Assembly: GCA_023213315.1 (NCBI GenBank) | Contig: JAKCPI010028276.1 | Coordinates: 1 to 64,000 of the forward strand | Origin: Euborellia annulipes | Lineage: Eukaryota; Arthropoda; Insecta; Dermaptera; Anisolabididae | Reading direction: 5' to 3' | DNA: 64,000 bases | Shown: positions 11,155-26,500 of the stretch, piece after piece | Layout of the letters: every line of letters starts with the position of its first letter | Position numbering within the stretch: the stretch's first letter is position 1 | Notes under the pieces: generated by a model | Database searches by the model: none | What the model was told of the DNA's origin: nothing | Seen by the model: only the letters and a program-made list of their open reading frames with translations | Program-made: the position numbers and the translations under genes

Positions 11155-14100
11155 CTTGAAAGAAAAATCATATTTTGATTAATGTATGTATGTATGAAGT
11201 AATCGACCTTTATCCTAAACGTATTGTAGATTTCAAAAATATTTTTCCCACTTTTTAATTAACGAACCAGAGAAGGGTAGAAACTGGAAGAGACTTTAGA
11301 AATAAAAAATATTATCTTACCTATTTATGTACGTATATAGTATATATGTTGAATATATTCCTTTATTTCTGACGTATATATATATATATATATATTTTTT
11401 AATATATTGGCCCCGGATGTCCGACAATGGCAAAATCTCCATTTGGCCAGAATATATAAGAATGGGGGATATATGGTATATATATAGGTAAGAAAAAATT
11501 ACGTGCGAATAAAACATAAATTTTTTGGTTAAAGAGAAATAAATTTAAGCTGTTAAAAAATTAACACAATTTTTAAATAATTTTTTTTCCGAATTTTGAT
11601 AGCTATTTTTTCGCTAAAATTTATGAAAGGCATCTTAATTTATTTTAACTATTATTATTTGACTGCACTCGAAAGATCTGAAAAATTTTTTAAATTTAAT
11701 TCTGATAGATTCTAACGATTGGGATTAGGGGTCGTTCACATATTACGTTACGCATTAGGGGGGAGGAGGGGGTCTGGACAAAACGTTGCTAATAGTGATA
11801 TGGAGGACCCGGAGGTTTCTCTAGGTGTGACATAACAATTCTAAGTTGAATTTATAAAATTTTTTTGAAAAAAAAAAAAAAAAGTCGAATAATTTTCACA
11901 ACAGGGAAAAATGGAGTGAATATTTGGGTAGAAAATTTATATATATACAAAAAAAAAAAGTAAAATGATATGAATTTTGTATAAGAAATTTTATTCGGGA
12001 GGGAGGGGGGGTAGTTCTATGTTGTGACATAATATTTGTAGGGGGGTTTGTTTGTAAGTAACTAACTGTGACATGGAGGAGGGCTAGAAAATCGTTACGT
12101 AATATGTGGACGATCTCTTATTAAAAAAAATTCAAAATTTCACATGTTTAACATCATCTAGAGCAAATGTAACACTTTCATTAAGAAACTCATAAATATG
12201 ATCTCACGTTTAGGAATCGTAAGTAAACATTTTTAGGGAACTCATCTTTAAATTTTAAATACCTATATGATTCTAACGATATCCCAGTCAGTCCGATGAA
12301 TTTTTTATTTATTTATTTGCTTTTTGTGTGCATCAGCACCTAGGCTATCTCGCACCTCACTTTTTTAAACTAACATGAATACAAAACCATTGATATAAGA
12401 ACATAATATAAAAAACATTTGTAAAAGAACATACTATCAATGAATAAATAACTTCTCCAAAAAAGTGATTTTTGTAACAATTTTTTTTTTTTTTTTTAAA
12501 CATTCACACTTTTTTCTCATCCACTCTCACACTCACACACACATTCACACAGTCTTTTCGGCAACTCAGGCCATTTAAGACTTTAGACGATAACCGTTGT
12601 AATTAATATAATATATATTGGGGGTTCAGGCATTTCTAATTTTTGTAACATGGTCTGTCTGCCAAATTTTTTATATATTCTTTTTTTTTAATTAATAATA
12701 GAAAAAATGTTACTAACGGCCACTATTTCTACAGTCTTCATCAGGAGATGCAATTTTACAAATTAGTGGTTATTTCTTTACTATGACGGCTGGAGAAATA
12801 GAAGCCAAAATGTTGCATTTTATTGTGCAACATTTTTTATATTATTAAACAAATAAACTACGATTAATGTCAAAATGTCATCAATCGTGAAAGTCATTAT
12901 CATTTAAAGAGAGAGATTTGTTATACTTACTTCTGTCTTAATTTGCATAGAGATATTCGGAGTTAATTCACAAGAACTACTCGGTGTTTCTGGTTGAAAA
13001 TTTGCAAAATATCGCACATCACGATCTTTGTCTTTGGCCAATCGTTTCAAAGTTGCTATTAATTGTTTAGCATGGGGCGAATTTTCTCCGGCGAAATATT
13101 CTGAAATATAAAAAATTAATTAAAGAGGGTGTCTAAAACTAGAATGGCAATAAAATTCACATTTTTTTGTAAACGTAGACAATCTGAATTTAATGTGCAG
13201 AACCTCAATTTTTATGTTTTAGAAAAAATTCAATGGTATTTCCTGAGTTTGGGTACTTAATATGATATATATATATTATATATATATATACCAGCTACGC
13301 GAACTGATGCATGCTCTAGATCAAAAATGAGAAATAAATATTTATTAAACCAAAATAAACTAGTTATTTAACTTATTTTTTGATGAAGAGTATAATGGGT
13401 TAAAATTATATTTACAAATCTTACAAATTATCTTTAAGACAAAGTTAAAATTAAATATTTTATTTTTACCGTTGGGCATGAGATCCGTAGTTAGAGTTTT
13501 AGCTAACATAAGACGCACATTAGCTACTTTATCCCAGCAGAGATCAGTAAGATGAGGCAAAAGATCACGAGCAAAATCCTCTTCGGATAGGGTTTGTTCT
13601 GTTAAAAGTCGGGAGCAGAGTAAAATAAATGTAAGTCTCCTCGACCAACGAATGGAATGAGCGAGTTCTTCAGCAAAAAGTGCTAATAAATCACGTAATA
13701 TTGTCTCATCGTCTGAAACTTGATGTATAAGTTGAGAGGCCTGAAAATGGAATAAAACAAATAATATTTTAATAAAGGATTATTTATAACACTTTAAAAA
13801 AAAAAAATATGAATTTTTAATCGTTTTTCATATATTTTTTTTTATTTTAATATGCCCAGTTTGCATGGGCGTAACTAGGGGGTGCCCCTCACCTCCAGAA
13901 AGCTTCCTGTCCCAAAAAAAATGGGGCTTTCCAGGCCTTTCGGAGGATAGCTGGTCCCCCTCCCCAGCCAAATTCTCTACTTTGTGAAATCATACTGGTT
14001 TATTAAGTAAAAAAATATGAATCAAATTTAAGTAGTTTAATAAAAAGTATGATATTCAATGAAAGTAATTTAGATGGCATAGGCAACATACGTATGAAGG

Positions 14101-17100
14101 GAAGAAACCAAGAAAGAGCTCGAGTTGAAACCTCTCGAGAGGCGGTTTTTTTTAACTAGTGTATATATATATATATATGCTACAATGAGTATATTTTTTT
14201 TGGTGGATCGAGATTACCAAATGTAGCTCGGGACTCAAAACCACAGGAGCAACAGCTTCCTTTACACCAAAACCATGGAGATTCGGCCACACTTGCTTGT
14301 TGCAAAGGAAGCACACCGATCCCTCGAAAGGGACCATTTGGTCATTCGATCAAGCAAAAATATACAGAAAATAGAAATAGTTTCTATGATGTGGTAAAAA
14401 CAAAAAAATTCAAGGCATATATTGAATATAATTTCTAATTTCAATGAAAAAAAATTTTTTATAAGCTTATTAAAAAATTTAATGGTAGTAAATGCAAAAA
14501 CGGATTTATCAGATCAAGTCGCAAATATCGCAATTGAAGGGCAAGGGACAAATTGTACATTTTAGTTTAATTCTGTAAATGAAATTTGGACATCATGGTT
14601 TATTTTAATAATTAATATACAATTTTTTATGGACTGGCTGTGAGTGTTGATTATCAATATTGGAATGGAGTCAGCCAAGAAAAGAATAAAAAACAATTTT
14701 TTCTGTCGACGTTTCGAGCGACAATCACGCTCTTCCTCGGGACAGTCTAATGTCAATATTTAATAGTAAAACGAATATCATTTGACATCAAAAAACTGAA
14801 CTTAACATTAACAATGCAAAATTTGTTCATTTCTTGATTTAACCAATGATTTTGATATTAAAACAGGCATGTGTGTGTCAGTTTTAAAAACTTTTTTATG
14901 TTAAATTGATATTCGTTTTACTATTATCCGTAAATATTGACATTAGACTGTGCCGAGGAAGAGCTGATCGGCGCTCGAACAGAAAAAATTGTTTTTTTAT
15001 TCTTTCCTTGACTGACTCCATTCCAATATTGGATAGTAGATAATTAATAATTCAAAAAAAAAAATTATTAATTCTACAGCTTTCATCAGAGAGAACAGGG
15101 GTTCTAAAACTTGTGTAGTTCGCGGACCCTATTGAACTTTCTTCTAGCTGACCCCTTTCCAACTGTAAGCATTTTGTCACCCTTTATTTATTTCCTTTAA
15201 ATTTTAAAGAAATATCAATTTCTTTTCTTTTTTTTTGTTTTAAGGTCTTTTTTATGTTTTATGAATTCAATTAAATAGCTAGCTCTTCAGGATCCCTGGG
15301 GGTCGGTGAGATAAAAGCATTTCCTAAATAATATTTTATTGATTTATTAATTATTAAAATAAACCATTATTAATGCCAAAATTTCTAATAGTGAAAGTCT
15401 AAATCAATTAAACGATTTTTTACTAATTCTGACGCTTTTTAGTTAATAATTGCTATTAATAGAGAATGAAGAACAAGGGCCACTTAAAAAATATATTGCG
15501 ACGGGACCTGAAAGTATAAATCCGCCGAGTCGAAAAAATAATTTATTGTAGCAAGGTGTTGTGAAAGGGCCTTAGAGCCGGTTTCTTCAACAAATTGTTG
15601 ATTGGCCTTGCACTTGTAATGATGATGAAGAAACCGGCCCTTAGTGTTTAATGATTCAAAATGTTTATTGTATTCCGTTTGTTTTTGTAAACTTACCAGG
15701 AGGATCGCCATTCGACGAACGGCAGCAATCTGGTCGAAAAGCAAACGAAGAGTGAGTGGAGTGAGATATCGTCTTGCCAATTGGCTAGGCACAAGACCCA
15801 CACATAAATAGAGTTGCTGGGCGAATTCTTCACGAAGTCGCCAATTATGTTCATTGTCCATTTGTAAAAAATCTTCAAGAAGAGGCAAGAATGGAACTCG
15901 TGCTCTCAAGTTCAACAACTAGAAACAGAAATTTATTTTTACTTCTAACAAGAATGCTTGGCGTGATTAATTGGATTAGAATTAAGAAAATTTGAGGGAA
16001 ATGTTATGAGGGGAAAAAGACCCTTAGTGAGACCTTCCCCTAAGTCTATGTGGGGAGTAGTGTTAAAATCAATTTGGAAGAAATTTGGAAGAAAAAGTTG
16101 AAATGACGCCGCTGAATGTATACAATATTAAATATAATATAAAAGCAAGATTGGAAATGATGGGAAATTTTTACCAGTACTAAAAATATAGCAAAAAAAA
16201 TCAAAAGTTGATAATAAATAAAAGTAAGTTATTTAAACCCTACTTATATGAACAATTCTAAACAAAAAATATTGAGTTGAAATTCTTCATGACCAGCTTC
16301 CGGATTAAAATAAAGGTAAAAAATTTAAAAAACTAATTTGACATAGCTTTAGAAGGCGCGATTCCCTGATACTTTTCAAAATTATCTGATATTTCAATGA
16401 TTATTCTCAGTCCCCCCCCCCCCCAGATAATTCCAGGTTTTTAAGGTTTTCCAGGTCTGTGGCCATCCTGAGTCAGAAATCAGCCTTATATTTATTCGTC
16501 CCCAATTTTTGATAGCAAATAGATTCCAAATTTCTCAACGAATTTGTAGATATATAATTGATTTTTCTTCTCCAATAATAATCTCTATTTCTTTATATCC
16601 ATGATTAAATCACTTTTACAAGCCCTTGTCTCCTGGTTATCTTATCAATATGAATAAATTTGATTTATAGAGATTTTATTGTACCAAAGAACATGGATTT
16701 ATTATAAAAAAAATGATCTTGGAGGTCAATATGATCAACTATTTTATCCAAGCGAAATAACGAATGAAAACGAAACAAAAGAAAGTATTTTTCTACGTAT
16801 ATCCCTTCGTTTAATTAACTTTTCAATTAAATGATAAAAAAAATTGTTCGCAAGTTTAAAACCATACCCATACCAAAATCAATGATGTATGGTAGTTATA
16901 CTTAAGTATTTATTTTAGCAGCGACCGGAAAGGAATTTCTTATTTTAAAAAAATCCACAAAGGGTATGCTGCAAAAAGACACTCACACATACACACATAA
17001 ATGATTTCTAAAAATATAAATACAAACCTTGAGAAAATCAGCAAGATGTTTGAGACAACTAATTCGCACAACATCAACATCTTGGATCATAGTTTTAAAA

Positions 17101-19226
17101 ACTGGAACTAAAATACAACAGGTGATTCTTTGACCAAGAATTTCTGCTAATTTATAAATACAGGAAGCCATTATACGACGAACTTTCCACTAAAAAAAAA
17201 AAAAGAAACAAATTTTAATTGGAAACTTTATAAATGTTCTAAGATATATCAGCCAATTTTTGATAAACCGAGTAAAATAAAAAAAAAATTCAAATAAGTG
17301 AATTTTATTTATAAAATTTTCTTAATAATCCTTCTTTATATTATATAAAGATCGTTAGATTGCTTATGAAGACCCCTTACATATTCCCAATAAAAAACCA
17401 AGGTATTCATATTTGATTGCATATTAGGGAGGTTGCAAGTAAAACTTTTAATTAACTTGACCTAAATAGATTAATTGAAATAGACTCTGTGATTTTCTTC
17501 TTCTTTTCAATACATTTTTCCCTGATTTTTTTTAATAGGTTGTATTTTCGTTTGGGGGGGGGTTGAGGTTGTGGTGTGAGTGAATGGAGAAATGGAGATA
17601 TGAATGGAAGATAGGTAAAAAACTAGAAAATCGTCGTGAATTTGGGTCAGTATTAGGAATTATAATATGTGCGTATGAAGATGGAAAAATTCAGGCGAAC
17701 ATCTGGGTGGGTGGAAAGAATTCATTTCCCCCTATAATAATTTTTCTGAAAATCTTGTAATAATATATATCGAAAACTAAATAAGAAGAAAGATGTTGAA
17801 GTTTTAAATGTTTTATTATAAAATTCGAATAAATGTTAATTATATATTTAATTGAGTAAAAGATAATAAATGGGCCAAGTGAGGTAATGTGATTTTAAAA
17901 CAAAAATAAAATATCTCCTAAAATAAACATTAATGAAATAATAACTACAGTATTATCTTTAATATAAAAAATTTGTTTTAAGAATTTTTGTAAATAAGAT
18001 CAGGGTGTAAGGTAATTGAGGTAATTGAGTCGTCAAATAGTAATATCTAATAAGAAAAAGTAAGAGATCAAAAAATTCTCGAAAATTTGTCATAAAAAAG
18101 AAATGTTAATTTAGATATCAATAATGAAATAAATAGAGAGGGGTCAGATGATTAAAACTCAAAAAATAAAAAAAAAGAAAATTGATAGTTTAATAAAGTA
18201 TAATAGTAGGAGATAGTATAGTGGGGAGGAAGTATGGTATAAAAAGGGAGGGAAGGGATTTATTAATTAAAAGAAAAAAACTTTCTGCAAATTCCATAAT
18301 AAGTAACCAAACATGGTTGAGAACCTTAAAAAGTGCGGCTATTTGTACCAAGGGTTCGCATCCCGTATCAAGCGACAATTTATTTCAACCCAAACAAATT
18401 GAAATAAATAGAGAAGGGGTCTAAATGGCCTTCCATTATGTTTATAACAATTTCTATTTAAATAATTACAATAAACACTTTTTAATCAGTTATTTTTTTT
18501 CTTTTTATCAAAAACAGGCTGATATATGAATAAATATAATTTTTTTTTACCTGAATATTAGTTGAGAGCTTATAATAGGCAGTTGCAAGGCAATCCCAGT
18601 GCTCCTTGGTAAGAGTAAGGGCGACGGCAGGCAATGAGAATGCACAATAAATAGGGATGTTGTTCTCAGCCATTTGCTGTTGGTCGGGCATCCATACGTA
18701 ATATTCTATGAGTATCGAGGGAACAATTTTCTGATAATGAGCTTCTTCCCATCGGGGTGGATGTGAAGTTGTATTCGCCAACAATGAATTATTCTCCATA
18801 GAAAAGGTAGAATTGAGTCGCGTTGAACCCCAACTTGTACGCTGATATTGTTGAGAACGTTGATTAGGATAATCTGAATTTTCTGAAATGCCATTTAATG
18901 TATAATTTAAAAGAGATTCGATTAATTTTAATATAAAAAATAATTACCTATTTCTAAATTTTCTTCATCTAGATCAGGAGCTACTAGATGATGTTGCGCA
19001 GATGCTGTTACTTGAGGTATTTTGTTTTCACTATTAACATCCTATAAAATCGAAATAAAATTTAATTTCGAGTGCAATTTTTATTTTATATAATAGTGAA
19101 TTCAAAATGATGAAAAGACACTTTCATTCGCTTTATAGAAAAGCTTATGTAAATCAGGTTTCTAACTTTTTTCAAACTTCTATAGAAGTTTGAATTTATT
19201 AAAATAGATTATTCAGATTCTAATAT

Positions 19227-19259
<33 letters not shown>

Positions 19260-22200
19260 CAAGTTCCCAACTTTATTTTTATTGAATTTTTCTAAGGAAT
19301 GGATAATATCAAATTTAAATCATTCTATTGACATCAATTCTATTCTATTCTAAAAAAAAAGAAGAAATTTTCATACTTCTGGATGCATGTCGACGGATAC
19401 ATTTAATTCAGAAACACATGTGCGTTGAGAGATTGGATCGGTGACCGTTGCTTTAACATGAACAGCAGCAGGGATTGATGAAGATATTGTCGGTTCCCCT
19501 CCTGCTAAAGAAATGAGAATTATTATTTTTATCTATCAAATATATCAGACACATAAAATAGCGGAATAACCAATTTTTTCATATAACAATTCAATTCACT
19601 AATGACCCACCACAGTTTGAAAGATTAGAGATGTTGAGAGAGAAATGTTAATATTGGATAATCTTAAGGAGCTTCAGGAAGGCACATTGCATCTTTAGTC
19701 CGAAACTACTGAGATATTTTAAAGTATTTTTTATGGTTTTTTTTTTTAAATTACGATTAATTAAAAAATATATTTTTTTTTTTGAAGGTTGTTCTTCACA
19801 GAAGAAGAAGATGGACTTCTAAATCTCGGCTATTTTTTTTTTATTTATAGAAAATGTAAAAAAATAAAACATTTATGAAAATTGTAATTTTTTTTTTACA
19901 TCTATCAATGTAAAAATCATTAATATCCAAGCTATAATAGTAATTAAATAAAGTGGTGACCAAATCAAAAATAAATTTCGTATTTATTTAAAAATTAAAG
20001 GCCAAATAGTTCAGCACTCTTGCAAAAGATGGCAGGCTAGGCTAACCGCCTGCATTATCAGACCGCTTATTATATTTTTTTATGCTGTTATAAATGATAT
20101 ATAATATTTATAAACTATTCATTATTAAAAGATCAACGAAAATCAAACAAATACATGAGATTAAATATACCCTAGTAGCCCTACCATCCTGCCATCTGTT
20201 GGCAAATTTTCGTAACATTTGTGCTTTTTGGCTAAATTTTTAAGACCCCTAACGCCATCTTATCAGCAAGAACATGCGAACAGCTTGCCTCCCAAAGCGA
20301 AGACAAGGGGAGTGGATTCGGGCCCCAGGCAGTCGGAACACCCTATATATTAAATTCCAATTTATGAAATGAAAAAAAATATTTTTTCACATTTCATTTA
20401 TAATAATCTTATTATTTATGAGTTTAACAAAACAACGTAACATCCCCTAAGAATTACTTGATTCATAATTAATTTTCAATATTATTTCTCCAACTCTCTC
20501 TTTGTAGCTTAGCTCGCGGCTACAAGTTATCATTTTAAAGGCTTATAAAGGAGAATTTAATTAAATTTTTATTATATGAATATCTGGATGACTAAATACA
20601 ACTGGATGTAAATTAGAGATATAAATTAATATGACAAACAGACTACTAAATTAAAGGTGTAATAAGAATTATATTTTTTTTTTAAATAAATAAAAAGTTC
20701 ATGTAATGAAAAAGTATTATTAAGAGAGATGAAAAAAAGGTACTTTTAGATTATGTATACACCACGATATGATCAAGTCTCGCATTGAAAATTTTAATAA
20801 AATTTACTATGCTCTAGCCAGATGATAACTATTTAATATTAAATAAAACTTATTAAGAATCTTTTTGGCTAGATTTTAATTAAGAGGATCCTTGAAACTG
20901 TGTTTATAGCTCCTCTATATCATTTTAATGATTCCTTTTCTATTAATTTCGTTTTAATACGAAATTAGTATTAATTAAGTTCTCTCAATAATGAAATATC
21001 TAATTTCATTTTCGTTTATGTGCTATACGTATTTAACAGTCTTGTCTTGTTAATTAGGGAAATGAAGACCCGAACAAAAGAAAGTTAATTAAATATCTTG
21101 AACTTAGTTATGTTTATACAATAATTTACTATTTTAGAGATTTTTTTTTATTTATTAATTAAGGATTGAGGGACAAAGAGAATTAGATTAATAAGCTTTC
21201 TTAAAAAAAAAAAAAAAATCTATCCACGATCTATTTAGTGGATATTTAAAATTCGGCTTTGGGCAGTAAAGAGGTCAGATTCGAACACTGTACGATGTAG
21301 AAGTGAGCAATGCTTTTGGATAAAAATGGCCTATAACGCTTCTAACCAATCGCATGGTTGCTTACTCGCTTTGATTTCTAAAAGGAAGACCGTCTCTCTA
21401 AATCTTTCTCATCCTTGTTTAGAATTTGAAGAAAAAATGACGTAGATGAATAATTAAATCTGTTTAATAATTATGAATTTCACATTCCATTTATGTCTCT
21501 CTGGACATCATAATAGTGATTTAATCTGCGTAAGTAAGAAAGGAGAGGAAGTGCAGAAAGGGAGATCCCCACCTTAAAAGTACTCAGTCGTAAATCCACT
21601 GGGAAAAGACCCGAAGAGACGATGGAGGGATATTAAATTCGACCTGAGGGAAATCCTGGGTCTGACCATGATCGACGTGGTCCAGAATAGGGAATACTAA
21701 TGAGTTAGTTGTTGCCAGCAACCTTCAATTTTACTTGATATTTAATTTATGAGAAATAATCATGTCTATTCTCTAAAAAAGGTTAACTTTTAGCATGTGA
21801 AATCAGCGTTAGTTAATTTTAACACCTCCTCCTTGCCTCAAATTTTATTCTGTAAGCAAAAACCTTAACGCCAAAACGTTAACATTTAGTCAATAGTGTT
21901 AAAAATTAAGGTCATGTTTAGAAGGTGCTTTTAATATTTTAACGCCGTATTTAATGCAACAAAATGGCGTCTTTAACCAAAAAGAGAGGTTATGATTTTG
22001 ACAGTCAGCTTTGAGATAAAAGCAACATGTTAACGTCGCTGTTAAAACTTGGTTTAGAGAATAGCATTTTTAACGCTGGTGTCTGATGAGCTTACTAGAG
22101 AATAGAGAATAAAAAATCAAGTTGGTAATGCGCATGAGCGATAGGCTATCAAGGGGTGTAAAAACACGAACAAGCAGAAAACAGCTATCCTAATATGGAT

Positions 22201-23566
22201 CTTAAAACCCTGGTGCCAAAAAGTAAAATGTTAACGTCCCTGTTCAAACATGGTTTAGAGAATAACATTTTTTAACGTTGATTTTATTACTTTACTTTTT
22301 AACACCTCATGTTAAATTTTAACGTCTGTTTTTTGAAAAATGGCCCTGAATAAAAGTTAAAAAAATTACCTGCAAGACTAATGTCCAATTCGAGGTCTGG
22401 AATTGGAGTGCGCCAATATTGAAACGTGTTAAAATGATCCGAAGGTGGCCCCCCCGTGTCCACATGGACATGGACACCCCCTTCAGTACGAGAAATCACT
22501 CTGACGGCAGTGGGCGGATATGACTCCTGTAGACGTTCTTCCCAACAATTCGGCGGTTCTTCTTCTTCTTCTTCATTCGATTCTTTTAAGGCATCTGTTT
22601 TTTCTGGTTTTAATAAACTATGACTTTCTTCTTTTTCATTATCTTTAAAATTAATTTCACTAATATTCTGTATTATTTTTACAACTTGCGGTATTGTTGT
22701 TATTTCTTCTTTAACCCCTGTTTCTGGACTATTTTGTACTTTTCTCTCGGCAGTTTTATTCGGTGTTGTTAATAAGGCACCAATTAAATCTTCTTCGCAT
22801 TCATTTTCTGAATAAAAATATTCATATTCATTAGAGTTTTGTATGGAAGCGGCTTTAGTTGATCCAACCTCTACTTCAAGTGAACAATTAATCGATTCAA
22901 CATCACTCTCTGGTAGCTTCAAAGATTCCATTAATTCAATTAATTCGGGCGAATCATTTTCTGCATCATTTGTTTCCAATTCTTGTTCCATTAATCGTCG
23001 GTGAATTCTATAATAAATTAATTTAAAAAAAAAAAAGTTAATTTTTTGTAGTAATTTAAAAAGAAAAAAATATATCTAAATAAATGGAGGAAAATCTGAA
23101 CTTTTTTTTCTTTTACTATATTAACTCAAAATATCTTTAGGCATTGCTCATTAATTAAAAGAAAATATTTTAAAAATATCTTTTTTCAAAAACATTGCGA
23201 GTTTTTCATTATTAAATAAATAATATGAAAAAAGTTATTTAGCTTTGTTAATAGGAATTTAAAAAAAAAAAAAATCAGATTCCCATAATTTAAAAAAAAA
23301 ATTTTATTCTGATGATAGGTTTGTATAGGAAACCAAAGAATTCTTATTCTTAATAAAAAATAACAAATCTTCATTTATTAGAAATATAAAAACGAAATTT
23401 GGTTGGGAGGAAGAAGTGAAAAAGGTGATAAAATTTCGAAGATGATTAATTGATATGGGCAAATCATCATTTTTGTAGTATTATATGTCTAAACAAAATT
23501 TTTATCTCTTGGTATTGTTTTTAAAAAGATTGAACAGGCAAAAAAAAAAATGACTAGGCTCGAATA

Positions 23567-23598
<32 letters not shown>

Positions 23599-26500
23599 TT
23601 AGAGTTACTGATTTTTTCTATGCCACCTTTTTTTTACCCCATCCCACATTAATATCAGCGTGGTTTCTTTATTATACGTAGTTATTTTATACGATTTTTT
23701 CTATTCTAAAAGATATGTTTATTAAATAGGAAACAAATTCAAATATTAGGAAAGTTCTTAAACCACCTCTTATAACTGTTACTGTATGAAAAAAAAAAAT
23801 AGTCAATTTGAGCAGTCGTTCAAAATAAGATAAAATTAAGTTAATATATTTGTAAAAAAAAAAATATATATATATATCTAGATACGTTCAATCAGTATAA
23901 GTAAACAGGAGAAGAAAAATCAGCAGCTATTTGTATTTCATTTTTTTTATTCCCATCACGTTGACGTTTCGATCCCGGTTGTGATCATCCTCAGAACTAA
24001 TGTGACACAACAAGAGGATGATCCCAACCGAGATCGAAACGTCAACGTGATGGGAATAAAAAAAAATGAAATACAAATGGCTGCTGATTTTTCTTCTCCT
24101 GTTTACTTATCCTGAAAAAAATATCTGTTTTTAGGAGGTCCTTGTAAATCTGTAAAGTCAACTTACTTGAATTCATCGCAATTTGGAGTAAGCAAAAGTA
24201 GGTAGCCGGACTCATCTAAGGGCACTGTGTCAGGGTCAGCAAAAGTAGCTATAAAAGGTCCAAGAATCTGAAAGGCGGCTGTCTGAACCCACTGAGAAGT
24301 ATCAGACAGTAATTGGACAAGAACAGGGGTGAGAATTCGTCGCCGCTTTGATAACGACACGCAACAGGCCATTGATAAGAAGACCTCGGCGCAAACTTTG
24401 CGCACACCCCAAACTTCATCCAAGCATAATTTAACATATCGTGGAAGCTGGAAAATAAAATAAAATTCATTTAATTTTGATTGTAAATTTTTTGGAAAGC
24501 TAAGAGCGCCTGCCTGACTTCAATTTATACTCATAAGAACGTTCTAATAAATTTTTTTCTAACGAGCTCTAAATCATGATTAATTTTTTATTGTTAATAA
24601 ATAATTATTTCCGGAATCAAAATTGAATTATATTAATAAAGCAAAGCAACTTTAATAAATATAAAGTTGTGTTTGTTGTTGTTCCAAAGACTTGACTTAA
24701 TGACAAGTCAATACATCTCTTTGTTACAACTTTATTCTGGCATATATTAAATCCCCCGAAAGTCAGAAAAATAAACTTGACCATCGGTCTACTAAATATG
24801 CCATAATTAAAAAAAAAGTTTTTTTTTAATCAATTAATTTCATTGAGTCGTTTAATTTATTTGTTGTTAAGCAAAAGGTAATGTATAAACTGGACAAAAT
24901 TTGTTAGGAATATTAATCATTCTACGCTGACTCGGCTATATAATGGAAATAACAAACTCTGTAGATGCTGCTCTAAATTTTGATTATCAATTTCCCTTTT
25001 CTCTTATGAGTTACTGTTCGTTAAACTAAAATTTTATAATTCAATTAAATTACTGTTTGTGTGACAATACCATAATATTTTATTTAATTATTATTCAAGA
25101 TAAACTCAATTATATTTATCCGTTTTGGTGAATATTATATTAATGTCAATAAAATGGAGAGGATAGAAAAAAAAAAATAAACATACAAAGAAGTTTTCGG
25201 TGGCTTCTTGACTGACGACAGTGCAAAAATCGGTGATCTTCTCTGCACAGACTTTTCTAACATTAATGACGGAATCGCAACAGAGTTGAGCAAAACGATC
25301 CATGAAGAGACGTTCGGTAGATTCTCGGCCGAGCAACGACGACATCTTGCTCATCAGCTGTTGAGGGAACACAGTCCATCGGCCCCCGGAGGGGCCTCTT
25401 TTGTCAGCAAAGCGAATTCACACAAACAACGTATAGCGAGAATAAAATGTATAATTTGTTTATCTACATATTACAAGTTCCAAAAGAAGCAAAGCGACTC
25501 ATTTTAATTAACTGTCATATTTTTTTTTTCACCATTTTTAACTCATATTTCAAAAAAGTAAAATAATAATAATAATAATAAAAAGTAATCTCAAGTGGTG
25601 GAAAATTAATTTCTAACTTGTTTAACTATTGTGATATATGCGTCTCTGTCACGATACTGACAAAATAAAAGATTATTCAAATTCAAGTTTAAAAGGGAAA
25701 TAAATAAATTAGGTAGTCTATAAAAAGAAAAAATTGTCTATTAACTCGGGAACAAATAAATACCCTATTCTCATTTTAGGGGATATAAAGCACAGAGGTG
25801 GTATAGTGGTTGGTGACACTAATTGTAAGAGAGTGACTTTAATTACAAAGGCGGAACACTTGGGGAAAGTTTCTTGGTTAGATGGAGCAAACTAACCAGG
25901 AGAGGTTCAGGCTTTTGACGTTCGAATCGGCGTTCGTTTACGCTCGGCGTTCGTTTATGCTCATCAAAGCTGGCTGTGATATGAAAATCGTATACTACAT
26001 GTCACAGCCATTTTGATGAGCGTAATGGAACACACACACACATTAATCCATACATACAATATATCTTCTTGCTAAAATAAAAAAAAAAAAGCTGGTGAAG
26101 TCTTCTTTTATGTAGAGGCGGCTCGCGGCCTCGCTCATCAAAGCTGGCTGTGATATGTAATCCGTATGGCATTTCACAGCCACTTTGTGAGCGCGGCCAA
26201 GGAGCTTTCCGATGATTTCGTGAGCGTGATTCACCCACCACATGGAAATCGATGTATGTATCACGCGTCCGAACTCGTCAAAAATGGCTGTGATATGAAC
26301 CGAATAAAGACCGGCAAATGCAACACATCACAACCATTTTGACTGTCCGGCCACGGACGTTATGGAGAAACACTAAAAAAGCTCATCTGTATTTTAGACA
26401 ATCTCAAGCTCATCAAAGTGGCTGTGATACGAATTTTAAAACCACGCAACACATCCACTTTGACGACCTGAAATTGACTCCCATCACTAAAATGTATAAG

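Noticed and set aside
25795..25870. Possible tRNA or SINE head with TGGTATAGTGGTTGG
   Set aside because: Only the A-box-like string is present; no B box follows.
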